Below, one piece after another: positions 48,343 to 60,831 of a DNA stretch of 64,000 nt. A program made the position numbers and the translations under genes. The stretch spans positions 930,397 through 994,396 of the forward strand of contig JAVSML010001000.1 of NCBI GenBank assembly GCA_038503035.1. The letters run 5' to 3'. The notes beneath the pieces are model-generated. The model did no database searches. It worked only from the letters and a program-made list of their open reading frames with translations, and was not told the origin of the DNA. How positions within the stretch are numbered: the first letter of the stretch is position 1; each line of letters starts with the position of its first letter. Origin of the DNA: Crocodylus rhombifer (lineage: Eukaryota; Chordata; Crocodylia; Crocodylidae).

Positions 48343-51049
48343 CTTGATATTTGGCATATTTTCTTTCATATATTTTATTTTAATATTCTTTTCCTTAGGG
48401 CAGAATAATAGCCATTTACATTTGTAACAATAAATTCAATGCTGTATTTAAAAAAAAAAATTGGTGTCAAAATTATGATAGTATAAGCTTACCATATATA
48501 ATATGGATAGAATTGAAAGTAAATGCTATACAACAGTGACATAGGAATGTGATGATTTGACTTGTTTACTGAACTGGGAGAGAACATGCAGACTGTATTT
48601 ATGTTTTTACTGTAAAAAAGAATGCAGTCAGTTCTGAAGGAAACACATATTGAACAGCACTGTTCTGGATAGTGTATGTCTTTATTAGACTACAGGAACA
48701 TGCCTCTAAATTTTATCTGAAAAAGTTCATTATTTTTGACGACAGATCCATTCATATTAATTCACTGCAAGGTATAATCAGCATTAATATAGCAGGTTGA
48801 TATAAACTATATGAGAACAGGTCTGAATAATATAAAGCACTGGAAACAGAGTTCACCAGACCATAAATTACTTGTTGATTAAGATGTAATGCTTTCTAAG
48901 CTTGCTTTTATTATTCATATTGTATCCATGGCATTAGTACTAAGGACTCGATTTTATCATCATACTTTATATTCAATAAAGCTTACAATGGGCTTTTTAG
49001 TCTTTTAAAGCTGTGGCACAGATTTAGGACCCAATTTGTTATGATTTTATTCTCAATAGTTAAACCCCAGTCCCCAAATGAGGTTTCCAAATACATATTT
49101 AGGGAAGGCTTTTCAAAATCCCACAAGGGAGCTAGGTACCCAACTCCTCCTGAGTTTCAATGACAGCATGACATCCAGCTTCCAAGGGTGGCTTGATTTT
49201 AGAAGTGCACTTGCAGCTTGTTTTGAAATCCAGACAATCAGCACCTCTGAAAATCAGTCTGCTTTAATAAGTCAAGTCAAAATATGGATTCAGAAGTCTA
49301 ACTTTAAGGAACTATATATTTGACTGTTTTGCCCAAAGTTCATAAAATCATTCCAAAGTTTGACTTTGAGGAAAACTATTTTAACTGAACTGTGAAAGCC
49401 ATGGAAAAGGTGAGGAGGCAGGAAATTGCATATACTTTCAGACATAATTTGCCTATAAATGACTGTTCTGAGCTACAGCCATGCTGTTATGCATCAACAT
49501 TTCCTCAGCTTTCTGGAAAGAGGAGAGATGCTCACATTTCATTACAGCAGGTTCTGATTTGGGCTTGCTTTTCCAATTGTCTTCTCTAATCAACCCTGGG
49601 CTTTATCTTCATTTCCGTTTGTCTACCCTTGTGCATCATCTGCTTAAAATGCATCAGTATCACCTACCATTTCATTTGTCCTTGTATGCACATAAATGGC
49701 AGTATTTGGGCATTCATGTAAACCTATCAACCTTGTGCTATCAGTGTTTGAGCTGTAAGAGAAACCTTTTAAATCTGCAGCTGTAGAATATTAAAGATCT
49801 GCTAACACAAAGATGAGTGTATTGATGAGACTTATAAAGATCTGTCCCTTCATCTATCCTTTCCCATTCATTTACTCACAGGAGGGAGTGCCTTTAGCTG
49901 TCAACATAGAGGTAAATTGCATCAGACAGGCAAAAAAGCTTCATTAATGTAACAGAGGAAACAATATCTGTGATTTAAAATGTCAGCAGAAACAACAGGT
50001 TCAATTCCAGTGGCCGTATCAGAATGAAGCAGTTAGAAAAGTACTATTAAACTGTATAGCTCTTCCTTATTAGGAATAAGCCCTACATCATGTGAATTAA
50101 CTGAATTAATTTCTCAACAGCTCTCTTCTCATTAATACTCAGCTTTTGTTTTCACAAAGAATGTAAAAGTTCTTGTATGAGATATTCTAGGAAAAGGGAA
50201 TAAAACACTATGTCAGACTTATCCAGAGAGCTAGACTTTGGAATACTTAATGTTCAATCCAGGGACCTGCATCTGCTGCCACAGAAGCTATTAGAAATGT
50301 TGTAAGTGAATCAATGTTGCCTGATCAAGGCCTGTGTTTATTTTCAACACACATCTCTTGTAAGCCCACTTGTTTTATTTTTACTTGTTTGCTTTGTTTT
50401 CCATTTGAGCCCCACTTGCAAAACAACTCACCCTTCTTGGCTTGATATGGAAAAAATAAAATATTCTGATCAAAAGCCATCAGTTTGCCAGGATGCAGAA
50501 CAGACTAATGACAAGTGTCCAATTGCAGTTATATTTGAGTTTTTGGCTGTTCTTTCCAGAGAGAGACTGACTCATCCATTCTAATAGTTACCCATTTAGC
50601 TCTTAAGTCATAAAACTGAGCTCCCATTTCATCTTAGACCAACATCTAATCACAAAATGGCTACACCCTTAAAAATGATATCACCCCCCCCGCCCCACAC
50701 ACACACACACAATAATAGTAGTTGGTTAGATAAATATCTCAAGAGTAGAGTTAACTTCACAGGTACTGTGAACACCAGATGTGTACCGTAACACTGAGTG
50801 TGTGCTGTTACAGTGTGTACTGTAACACCAAGCAATCCCTAAAGCTGCATGGATGCTCATTTCTTTTTTTTAGGAGAATACTAAAACTGTTAAACTAGAG
50901 AAGCAGCCATGGGACATGGAATTGAGGCTGAGATTCAAATATTCCAAAAATGCGACAGGGTTTGAGTCTGGTGTTCCCATGTTTTTATAATAATACACTA
51001 AATTACTATTAACGGCTTACTGCTTTATTACTGGTCACGTCTTCATTCA
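48343..51049. other. Unassigned intronic sequence
   Basis: AT-rich. A possible old short element lies at about 49100-49265, bounded by ttttcaaaatccc and ctctgaaaatcag. No gene recognised. Confidence 0.4.
50683..50711. repeat. C-run plus CA microsatellite
   Basis: A run of C residues (50683-50691) is followed by gcccc and a pure (CA)n tract. Confidence 0.9.
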
Positions 51050-51151
51050 CCTTAATATGAACCATTCACTTGGGCCTTTCAATCTGAGGTGAGGGAAAAA
51101 GGAGAGAAACAAGGTAGGAAAGGAAAAGACCAAATGAAGGGTCATGCACAG
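51050..51151 (+). repeat. Dispersed direct repeat, copy 1
   Basis: About 100 bp (from cttaatatgaaccattcact through ggaaaaagg-type purine-rich sequence to atgaagggtcatgcacag) recurs in the same orientation at 52281-52379 with moderate divergence. The class is unknown. Confidence 0.8.
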
Positions 51152-52001
51152 CCCCATCTTCAGTGTTATTCAAAAACAAAAAAAATCCCCAAAACAACAG
51201 CTAGTCAATGAACATGTAAAGTGCTAAGCATTTAAAGGAAGAAAACTCAAGTCTTGAGGTTGTGGCTTATGATGGGGAATTAGGAGTCCTAGGCTGTAAT
51301 ATTTGCAATACAACTAGCTTTCTGTATGGCCCAGTAATCTAACCTTTTTTTGCTTCAGTGCTCTTCTCTGTACCACTAGGCTATAATAATAACAATACTT
51401 TAAAGGTTGTTTGAGGATTTATCACCTTACCCATATTTTTAAAAACATATTATGATTATTATATTTTGGGGGGTATTTTAATAAGCAGATCTGTAGACAG
51501 AAGCTGTGAGAGAAATGCAAAATATTACTGGTTAAGTAAAGTGCTCAATCTGCTGGGATCTCTCTCTTTTTTTTTTTTTTCCCTTTTGGAGACTCAGCCA
51601 GCTGGAGGAGCCAGAGGGACAGGAGAGGGAACAATGGTTCGACCTTCCTTTGCCCTTGCATAATCTTCCCCTGAAGCTTGCTCCATTGTAGAAAAAGGAG
51701 AGAAACAGCACTAGCTAAACTGTTCACAGTTTCAAGTCCCATTGCAGACATACAGAATCAGAAGTAGTTTTGCTAGCAGCTGTAAATAGAGTAGTGCACC
51801 CCACCGAATGTGACATGGCTGGCCCTATTAATTCCATTGAATAGCAAAGCTAACTGGTCCAGATCTAATTAGTGTGTATGCACACACACACACATATACA
51901 CCCACCCATGGTTTTACTGTTTCTTGTGGAGTTACAGGAGCCTGCAGCCACTTTCCAAACTGAACCCAGGATACCCATATTCATATAAGCAGAGAGAAAC
52001 A

Positions 52002-52066
52002 GTAAGCTGTATTAGTCTGAAGTCTGGCAGAAGGCAGGGAAGAGATGCACCTTATAGACCAACAGT
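52002..52066 (-). mobile_element. Penelope-like 3' end fragment, tentative
   Basis: On the minus strand the segment reads from a gttggtctataaggtgcatc block to cagactaatacagctta. This matches the layout of the vertebrate Penelope tail (a gttagtctctaaggtgcca block followed by cagactaacacggct). It lies between the two direct-repeat copies. Confidence 0.4.
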
Positions 52067-52280
52067 TCCTAGGCGAATAAGTCGGTCTCTCAGCAGACAT
52101 TTGCCACTGTCAGGTATTGCAGAAACGTACTGAAGGATAGAGATGAAGTGCGAACGTTAGTGGTGAGTGCCATTGATTCCAGATCTATTTTCCAAATACA
52201 GGATAAAACTCACACTCAGGGATTCTTTGAGGACACAGCCCTCAAACTTGGGACACCCTGGAACATTCAGGATGGGTATC

Positions 52281-52379
52281 CACTTTAATATGAGCCATTC
52301 ACCCAGGCCTTTCAACCTGAGGGGAGGGGAAAAGGAGAGAGGTAGGAGAGGAAAAGACAAAATGAAGAGTCATGCACAA
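52281..52379 (+). repeat. Dispersed direct repeat, copy 2
   Basis: The same unit as at 51050-51151, in the same orientation and about 1.23 kb downstream (from actttaatatgagccattca to atgaagagtcatgcacaa). Confidence 0.8.
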
Positions 52380-53050
52380 TTCCGGGCATGAAGGAAGATC
52401 TTGGGGATTAGCATGGAATCCATTAACTAGAGGGGCTGCAAAAATGGTATGAAGAGAGCACGTGGCCAGGAAACTGCCCCTGGAGTGAGCAGTGAAATAC
52501 AGCAGTAGCTGCAATGAAGTGTGTGACCCTCTCATCATTGCTTGTTGACACTGTATCTTTGAATTTCATTCGAACAGTAATTCAATTTTTAGTCTCTGGA
52601 TAGATGAAACAAAAATGCAGGCAATTCATTTGCTACTCAACCCTTGCTCAACAAAGCACTTAAGGACATATTGTTAGCCTCAAATGCCTGAATAATGATT
52701 TCAATGTCACTTCAAATGTTCAGGATTTGCCTGGGTACATTACTAGATCAGGATCCCATCTGATAAGTACCACTGGGCAACTTCTCATCTACAAAAGCCA
52801 TCTCCTTAAATGCCACAGATCAACATTAATCACAGAATATCACTGATTCCTGTGCCCTTTTTTCTTTCTTCACTGAAGCTACAGTGCAAAGATCAAGTAC
52901 TGCTATTCAGTCAACAAGAAACTTGGAAACTGAAGCTGTATGTATAAAGACAAATGACTGTTTTAGCTGAAACAACATTTTTTCTCAAGAGTCCCTTGGT
53001 TTGGCCAGAGGTGTAGAACTGAACATAACCCATGAATATAAACTAAGAAG

Positions 53051-53509
53051 CCTGGCCTACATGTGCAGGCACATGCAGTTTGTAGTGCTGCTAACCTCTT
53101 TGCGGCACCACAGACTACATGCCCAGCACGTTAAAATGTTCCCTATGCTGCAAATTTGCAGTGCGGGGACAAAATTTGCTACCAGGAAATCCCAGTAGCA
53201 AAAAATAAATAAATAAAAGCCACAAAAAAGTGGCATGGCACACACCACAGGAATGTGCACTGGCAGACACAGAAACTCGGTCATCCTGGGAGATGCTCGT
53301 CTCTTCTCCTCTGCCTCCACCCCAGCTTCTCCAGCATGCTGGGAGCCAGGGGGAGAGGGCAAATGAAACTTTCCACAAAGTGAGGCATTTTGCCTTGCAC
53401 CAAAGCGCATGTGCAGGCGTGCAAAGTGGTAAAAAGTAGCAACACTAATTTGTGCTGCTGATTTTTTTGCCACTACAAGCATATACCCCTGTATGTGAGG
53501 ATGCACCCA
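53051..53509. mobile_element. TIR-like element, tentative TGTAGAC-family relative
   Basis: The left end cctggcctacatgtgcaggc and the reverse complement of the right end, ctgggtgcatcctcacatac, are loosely inverted. Both run into gtttgtagtgctg / cttgtagtggc motifs. The interior is GC-richer with no transposase. Confidence 0.4.
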
Positions 53510-54290
53510 GAAAGTCAGTACTGAGTAACCAAGAAGCATGAGGGTAGTTGACACGTACTTAACTCTGGGAAGTTTCTGAGTAAAGCAACACCTTTTTACC
53601 TTACTGGAGACTATTTCATATTACTGTTTGGAATTTCCCTTCCCTTCCTTCCTTTCCATCACTTATTTTCTTGGCTGCATCAAGCTCTTTCTTGGCCATC
53701 TCCCAGGCGAATTTGTACCGGTATTTTATAATCATCACTCTTGTAATTTAATAATTTTCTTTCAAAAATATCTCCATGGATTAAAAAAAAATAAGACATA
53801 TCTCAGCTCACAAGACTAATGAATTTATAGAAATTAGAATAATTAAAAATGTTGGTAGGTTTCCTCATTAATATATATAATACACAGAATGATATATGTT
53901 GAATAGTTATGTTGTATATGCATATTAGAGTGTTACATTTATAAACAAATGTATTTATACACATTCACACCTGTTAGTGGGATTCTCCACTGTGTCTCAC
54001 CTTTTGTAAACTGGGTAAAAATTTGACAGCTTCAATTTATGTTTTATCATGATTATTTAGAGTTGTAAAAAAATTCATGAGGGGCAAGGCAGGGAGAATC
54101 AGACTATTTCAATTTGTTCTTTTCTGTGGAAGAAATAAATTAACTGTGACTTCTGGAAGATGAAGAATGACACTTAGTTGAAAATCAGATGTCTTCCATT
54201 CAGAATCAAAAACCATTCAATCAGGAAACAATCTTCTCCAAAAATCTTTACTGTTATGAAAGTCTTTTAGAGAGATGGGTCACAAAATGG

Positions 54291-54718
54291 ACACTGGAAA
54301 TTTAATTTTAAAAACTACATCACAATAAAATAAAATGCAGTATGCCAAAAATTAATCACAATATCGTCTCAAATTAAAGTATATGCAGAGTTCCTAACGT
54401 CTTTTACCTATCTGGTTGGGAAACTTCAGGCTTTAAGTTGTGTGTGAGCTGGGGTGAAAATCATGGTTTTCTATAAAACTAAAACACAAATTACAAATGA
54501 TAATGTCTTTCATATGGGTGAAAGGAAGTCCTAAGACAAAGGATACTTACTTCATCAGACAAGGTCCTTTTCATTTACCTAGCATTCAGATCAGGCAATG
54601 GGAATGCAAAAAAAAAAAAAAGGGTGTGTGTGCATGTGGGTGTTAAATATTGTGATTATTTTTGGCATACTGCATTTTGTTTTATTGTGATGTAGTTTTT
54701 AAATTAATTTTCCAGTGT
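54291..54718. repeat. Long inverted repeat, about 73-bp arms
   Basis: The left arm (54291-54364, beginning acactggaaatttaatttta) and right arm (54647-54718) are reverse complements with only about four differences, roughly 95% identity by eye. The spacer of about 280 bp contains a poly-A run and a TG tract (54608-54631). There is no coding capacity. Either a MITE with long TIRs or an inverted duplication. Confidence 0.9.
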
Positions 54719-56639
54719 TATATATATATATCTTTTTCCCCCTTGGAAGGAGAGATATAGGCTAATTCCATAATATTAGAGCTACTGAATTTCTTAATTC
54801 CTCAGCTCTTACATTCCTAGATTCCTAGATTTCTCATCTTCCCCAAGGTCACAATCACAGATGTACAATCATTAATGTATCATGTATCAATTTAAATTTA
54901 AGTTGGGTATATATTAATGTAAGGACTTGATCATGAATACACACACAGCTACATGAAGAATTCATGATAAGGAATTTAATTCCAATGCACAGATACGTTA
55001 AGGTTATCTTGGCTTGTCTTCACATCCTTTGTTTACCAACAATTGTCTGCAGAGCTGATCAATTAGGTTCTGACCATTGATACTGAGTGCTATTTTTTAA
55101 GTGATCTCAGTTACTTTGTGTTTATTACTCTGGTCAAGCACATGGTCAGTGTTTTCCCATTTAGCTCAGCAAAAAATTTAATCTGGCCTAGAAGTCTCTC
55201 TTTAAATGAGGTTAAAGCAGAGATTTTATTATTTTAGTTATGCAAAAAACTTAAAGCAAAACATACAGTATACACCTTTATAAAACAGAGGGTACAGAGA
55301 GGAGGTACTTATGCTAAGGTCTGTAATATGTTCCTTATGCAGTGTTCAACTATAATACACAAGGAGTTTTTTTTTTCCCCTTGAAATCATTAGCCACACT
55401 TAGATGGAAGTACTCTGGCTCTTAAAGGTGCAGGTTGAGGAATACAGCTTGTCACTTGGAAGGCAGCGGCAAAAGTTCTGTACATGAAATATGATGTTTC
55501 ACTACATAAAGTCCTAGCTAGGGTTAAGGAGTCATGAACGAGATGGTTACTAGATGGTTACAAACAAGCTGTATTGAAAAAACTGTGTGCAGCACTGGGA
55601 GAAAGAACAATGATACATCCTCATGCTTTTACTGAACAACCCCCAAAAAGTCTTTCCTGTAACTCTTGACCTCCAGTAACACTTCCTGTCCTGCGACCAT
55701 ACATATCATAGGCAGTGTCATATCTGTGGTTGTGTGAAGATGTAGAGGCACCTGTATTTCCACTTCCTTCTGGCCTATTCAGAGCTACACTCAACATTAT
55801 GTAGGGACTGTAAAGGCCACCACTCTTCATAACTGATCATGGGCTGTTCCAAGCCAGATGTACCTTAAACAGGCTCTCCTTTCTAAAGTAAGTTTAATTA
55901 AGAATTAACAATTAACTTTTCTTCTTTATCTGCATCTTATTTTCCACATTTTAGATCCATGTAGATGACTAATGGTTTGACATACAACATTTCAGCAGTA
56001 ATTTTAGAAATCTATTGTCACAGTTAATCAATGTGATCAAATATACCAGCAAGTCACTTCTTTGTTGTTACAATTATTAAATCAGAGGGGGTTTAAAAAA
56101 ATCACTTAAGTTATTAATTTTCAGCATGTGTTTAAATTCCATTATCTTTAATAAGACTAATAAGCAGGTGCTTAAGCGAACTTCAAGTTAGATAATGTGT
56201 CTGTAGAAAAGCATATTTGCTGCACAGACCCCCCACACAGACATGAATGATGGTGATTAAGAAGTAGAGTAATGGGGTTTAATATTGCAGAACTTTAAGT
56301 AAAAGTTGATTTGATTGATATGCTGTTTTTACATAGGTGTTTATGATCCCAGGGAAATAATTTCTGTTGATGTTTAAGGTTCATTGTGGAAACTGACCAT
56401 GTGTGTTTTCTTTAACTGTATAAAACAATTATTATATATGGCTGCAGAAGTCAGTATTAACATCCTTATTAACTTTTTAACATCCTTATACAGTCTACTG
56501 TCTATAGAATCTTTCCACACAGTTGTTCTATACACATCTTATTGAAAGTAACTTAATTTTACTATTGTAATTAAATTAATAAATAAAATAAGTATTTATC
56601 CATTATACAGAGCCAGATTCTAACAAATTTATTTAAACT
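54719..56639. other. AT-rich unassigned intronic sequence
   Basis: A short TA run at about 54720-54731; otherwise nothing recognised. Confidence 0.4.
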
Positions 56640-57108
56640 GGGTGCATCTACATGTGAGATTAACATCATAAACTCCAGAGCAGTTCAAGCTGGAGTCAGC
56701 AGTTGCTGGGTGCAGCATCTACACATGTGTGGGACAGCAGCAGTTTGAGCTGGGGCAGAGCAGCCCTGGGCTGGTAGCAGGCTTTGCAAGGTCAGCCTGA
56801 GGCTCCTGGTGGTGACACTGGGTGGTAGAGGGATGGGTTGGAGCATGAGAGTGTTAAAATGCAGAGCCATTCAGGAGACAGCCCCCACACTTTAGCACCC
56901 TTGCACCCCAACCAGCCCTGCTACCATCTATATGTGCATTTCATTACACTTAATTACTCTGCTGTAAGATAGTACTGTCACCGATAGTGCTATCTTACAA
57001 TGAAGTTAATTAATTTACTGCACCCTAATATCGGCACATGTGTAGACAGTGATACTTTACTGCAGAGGTAATTAGCAAACTACACAGTAAAGCATGTAGA
57101 TGTACCCA
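56640..57108. mobile_element. TIR element with central palindrome, TGTAGAC family
   Basis: The left end gggtgcatctacatgtgaga and the reverse complement of the right end, tgggtacatctacatgcttt, are clear inverted repeats. A palindrome (tgtaagatagtact at 56963-56976 against agtgctatcttaca at 56986-56999) occupies the same relative place as in the copies at 1951 and 12764. The GC-richer left half contains blocks similar to those elements (the cacactttagcaccc / cacactgaagcacc motif). Confidence 0.7.
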
Positions 57109-59009
57109 CTGTGTACCACTTTACTGCACAATATTCCTATTGAAAGCAACCATAGATTCTCTATACTATACAGTCAGTCTTACTTCTGTAGCTCATTCAA
57201 AATATTAAATATGGCTAAATATTGAGAGTCTGAGGGCAGGGGGAGAGGAGTGTTTGATGGATAAATGTGTTGAAAATCATGTCATTTTTCACCAAATACT
57301 ACTGGAATGTGCACTAATTTGCTAGCGTATATATAACAATTAAAAAACCCACAACAAACTAAGCCAAAATAGTCAAAGGATAGTGTATTATTAGTTCAGT
57401 AGAGATTAACATAAATCTCTTATTCAGGTTCATAAAAGTAAAATTAACCTTCTTGTGTGTCTTGACAGTGCCTCCAATACTTCACTGTCAGTCATCTCTA
57501 CATCTGAGTTAATATTACTATATTGAGTTAAGGTTTGTAGCTAGAACTAAAAAAGTCTGCAGAGCTGTAAAATAGAAGAGAGACATTATCAGCAATGGTG
57601 AACAGACAGCAAAATTGCAGAAGAAAGGACAGTTTGAATAGTGGAGCATCAAGACTATTAAAAAGAATAGAGGGTCATTAACACCAGTGGAGTGGAGAGA
57701 GATGAACAGGAATCAGGGAGATGATACTGAGCATGAAGTAAATTTACTCTCTTAGCATTGACTGATAGAAATACTACTGCTCCCCCTTCCCAGGCAGTTG
57801 GTTTTAAAGTTTGGGTGGAGCAGGAATCCAAGTGAGGTGCAACAGCACCATTGGAACTCCCCTGGATCCACCCCGGCACGTAGGTTAGGGGAACAACATA
57901 GCCATGTTCCGCAAACAGAGTACTGGAAGCAAGCTGCCTCCGTGAGCGTCCTGGTGTGCTAAGCTTATGGCAAAATACTATAGTGGTTTAAAAGGTGTAG
58001 TACACTCCTCCAGTGTGGTTACCTAGGAGTTTTACCCAAAACTTGGGCAATATAAAGCTATGACTCTAATGAATCTTCACTTTAACATGCCTCCATTAGC
58101 ATTGCGTGTTGAAAGTAGATCTAATTCTACATATTTGACTTGTCTTGAGCTACCGTATTCCCTGTCCCTTCATGGTGTGACCCTACCATAACTGGTCAAG
58201 CTCTAGCTTTGAATAAATTATTTGACAAATTATTGTGACAGGTAGAATTCTACTTGAATGATGAAAAATTAAATAAATAGGAAGCCCAGCAATTTGGTTG
58301 TCAACTAATAGTCCAGTGTCTTCATGTACTGAACAAAGTATTTGACAAATAATTTTCATTCTGATCTCACAGAGGGCACTGAACAAACTTCTGTTTTTAT
58401 CTTACACTGGTGTAAACATGGAGTAACTTTACTGATATCAGTGGAATACCACCTCTTTGTACCAGGTCTTAATTTGCCCCTGGGGCTTACTTAAACCTCT
58501 GTCAATCGATACAAACTATTTTATCTTTGTAAATCCAGAAGACTTTCAATATTATCTGTTTACATCAGGGCTTTGGGAAGCTGAAAATTAAATTTATATA
58601 CAACTTTGCAATTCATGACAGAGTCCTGGAATGCTTCTGTGACAATTATGGAAAAAATACCAATAACCTTAGAGAATTGTGACCTTGTTATGTGTGCTCC
58701 AAGGAATTTGATTCTGCTTTCAGGGTATGCCTCAAGCCAAAACTCAGTTACATAGGGCATGGAAATTTTTGAAAGATGCCACTTATCACAATAATTAGCA
58801 GAGCTGTTCATAAACTGGAATGTCTATTCTACAGAAAAATCAGATGTTGAGAAACTCATTTTCAGTCTAAATTGAAACCTAAAGCTGACATTTTGAAATA
58901 TTCCATTCAGGGAAAAAAGGCACTTGATTCTTTTCTTTTTTTTTTCAATAATAGCAATCCATTTTATTAGAAGGTTGAAACACTCTAATATATCATGTTA
59001 TATACAACT
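57109..59009. other. AT-rich unassigned intronic sequence
   Basis: An ancient repeat trace occurs at about 58400-58490 (cttacactggtgtaaacatg type). No gene recognised. Confidence 0.4.
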
Positions 59010-60831
59010 AGCTTCAGGCATCAAGGACAACAAAAAAGTCCTTTTTCAGATATGTGGGGAGCCGGAGGAAAAGCGAGGGCAATGTTGGACCCCTGCTAAA
59101 CCAGATGGGGCAACTGACAACTGACGCCCAGGAAAAAGCCAACCTATTAAATAGGTACTTTGCGTCAGTCTTTCATCAGTCACATGGGATGCCCATGCCT
59201 GCTATGGGACAGGGAAATCTGGGTGAGGGGGATCTCCTACCCTCCATCAATGCTGACCTCGTGAAGGAACACCTTGAGAAGCTGGATACCTTCAAGTCAG
59301 ACCGCCCTGACAATCTGCACCCCAGGGTACTCAAGGAGCTGGCGAGCGTCATAGCCCAGCCCCTGGCACGGATCTTTGAAAACTCCTGGCGCTCTGGTGT
59401 AGTGCCCGAAGACTGGAAGAAGGCCAATGTGGTGCCGATCTTCAAGAAAGGGAGGAGAGTGGATCCGGCTAACTACAGGCCCACTGACTTCTATCCTGGG
59501 GAAGATCTTGGAAAAGTTTATTAAGGAGGCCATCCTTGAGGGACTGGCCCAGGCTAACATCCTAAGGGACAGCCAGCACGGGTTTCTTGCGGGTAGGTCT
59601 TGTTTGACCAATCTCATTTCCTTCTATGACCAGGTGACCTATCACCTGGACAAGGGAGAGGAGATTGATGTCATATATCTTGACTTCAAAAAAGCTTTTG
59701 CTCTGGTATCCCATGATCACCTCTTGGCCAAACTGCCCAGTTGTGGCCTTGGCTCCACCACGATCCGCTGGCTGGGAAATTGGCTTCGTGGTCGGACCCA
59801 GAGGGTTGTGATTGATGGCAGTCACTCATCATGGTGCCCTGTGACCAGTGGGGTCCCTCAAGGCTCTGTCCTGGGACCCATACTGTTCAACATCTTCATT
59901 AATGATGTGGACATTGGAGTTAGGAGTGGACTGGCCAAGTTCGCCGATGACACCAAACTTTGGGGCAAAGCATCCACACCAGAAGATAGGCGGGTGATCC
60001 AGGCTGACCTGGACAAGCTCAATAAATGGGCGGACGAGAACCTCATGGTGTTTAACATCGAAAAATGCAAGGTTCTCCACCTTGGGAGGAAAAACCTGCA
60101 GCACCCTTATAGGCTCGGCAGTGCTATGTTGGTTAGCACTACAGAAGAAAGAGACTTGGGGGTCATCATTGAACACAAGATGAACATGAGCCTGCAATGC
60201 GGTGCTGCGGCTAGTAAAGCGACCAAAATGCTGGCGTGCATCCATAGATGCTTCTCGAGCAAATCCCGGGATGTCATTCTCCCCTTGTACTCGGCCTTGG
60301 TGAGGCCGCAGCTGGAGTACTGTGTCCAGTTTTGGGCTCCACAATTCAAAAAGGATGTGGAGAAGCTTGAGAGAGTCCAGAGGAGAGACACACGCATGAT
60401 CAGAGGTCAGGAAAACAGATCTTACGATGACAGGCTGAGAGCCATGGGACTCTTTAGCTTGGAAAAGCGCAGGCTCGGGGGTGATCTGATGGCCACCTAT
60501 AAGTTTATCAGGGGTGACCACCAGGATCTGGGGGAACGTTTGTTCACCAGAGCGCCCCAAGGGATGACTAGGTCGAACGGTCACAAACTCCTGCCAGACC
60601 ATTTCAGGCTGGACATAAGGAAGAATTTCTTTACTGTCCAAGCCCCCAAGGTCTGGAACAGTCTGCCAGCGGAGGCGGTTCAAGCACCTACATTGAACAC
60701 CTTCAAGAGTAAATTGGATGCTTATCTTGCTGGGATCCTATGACCCCAGCTGACTTCCTGTCCTTTGGGCAGGGGGCTGGACTCGATGATCTCCCGAGGT
60801 CCCTTCCAGCCCTAATGTCTATGAAATCTAT
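59010..60831 (+). mobile_element. CR1 LINE with reverse-transcriptase coding region
   Basis: About 1.8 kb of CR1 ORF2, 5' truncated. Order: a GIKDNKKVLFQ segment; the RT fingers region (AQEKANLLNRYFASVFHQ, then RPDNLHPRVLKELA); the palm with VPQGSVLGPILFNIFINDV and the active-site FADD at 59940-59951; and the C-terminal region shared with the copy at 37919. Two frameshifts break the frame, near 59050 and near 59490-59500, so it cannot make a full protein. From about 59427 to 60743 one frame is open for 438 codons, showing youth. The 3' end has ggactcgatgatctcccgag, gtcccttccagccctaatg and a ctatgaaat unit. Confidence 0.95.

Noticed and set aside
59829..60683. 284-codon minus-strand frame
   Set aside because: Antisense shadow of the CR1 coding region on the plus strand.
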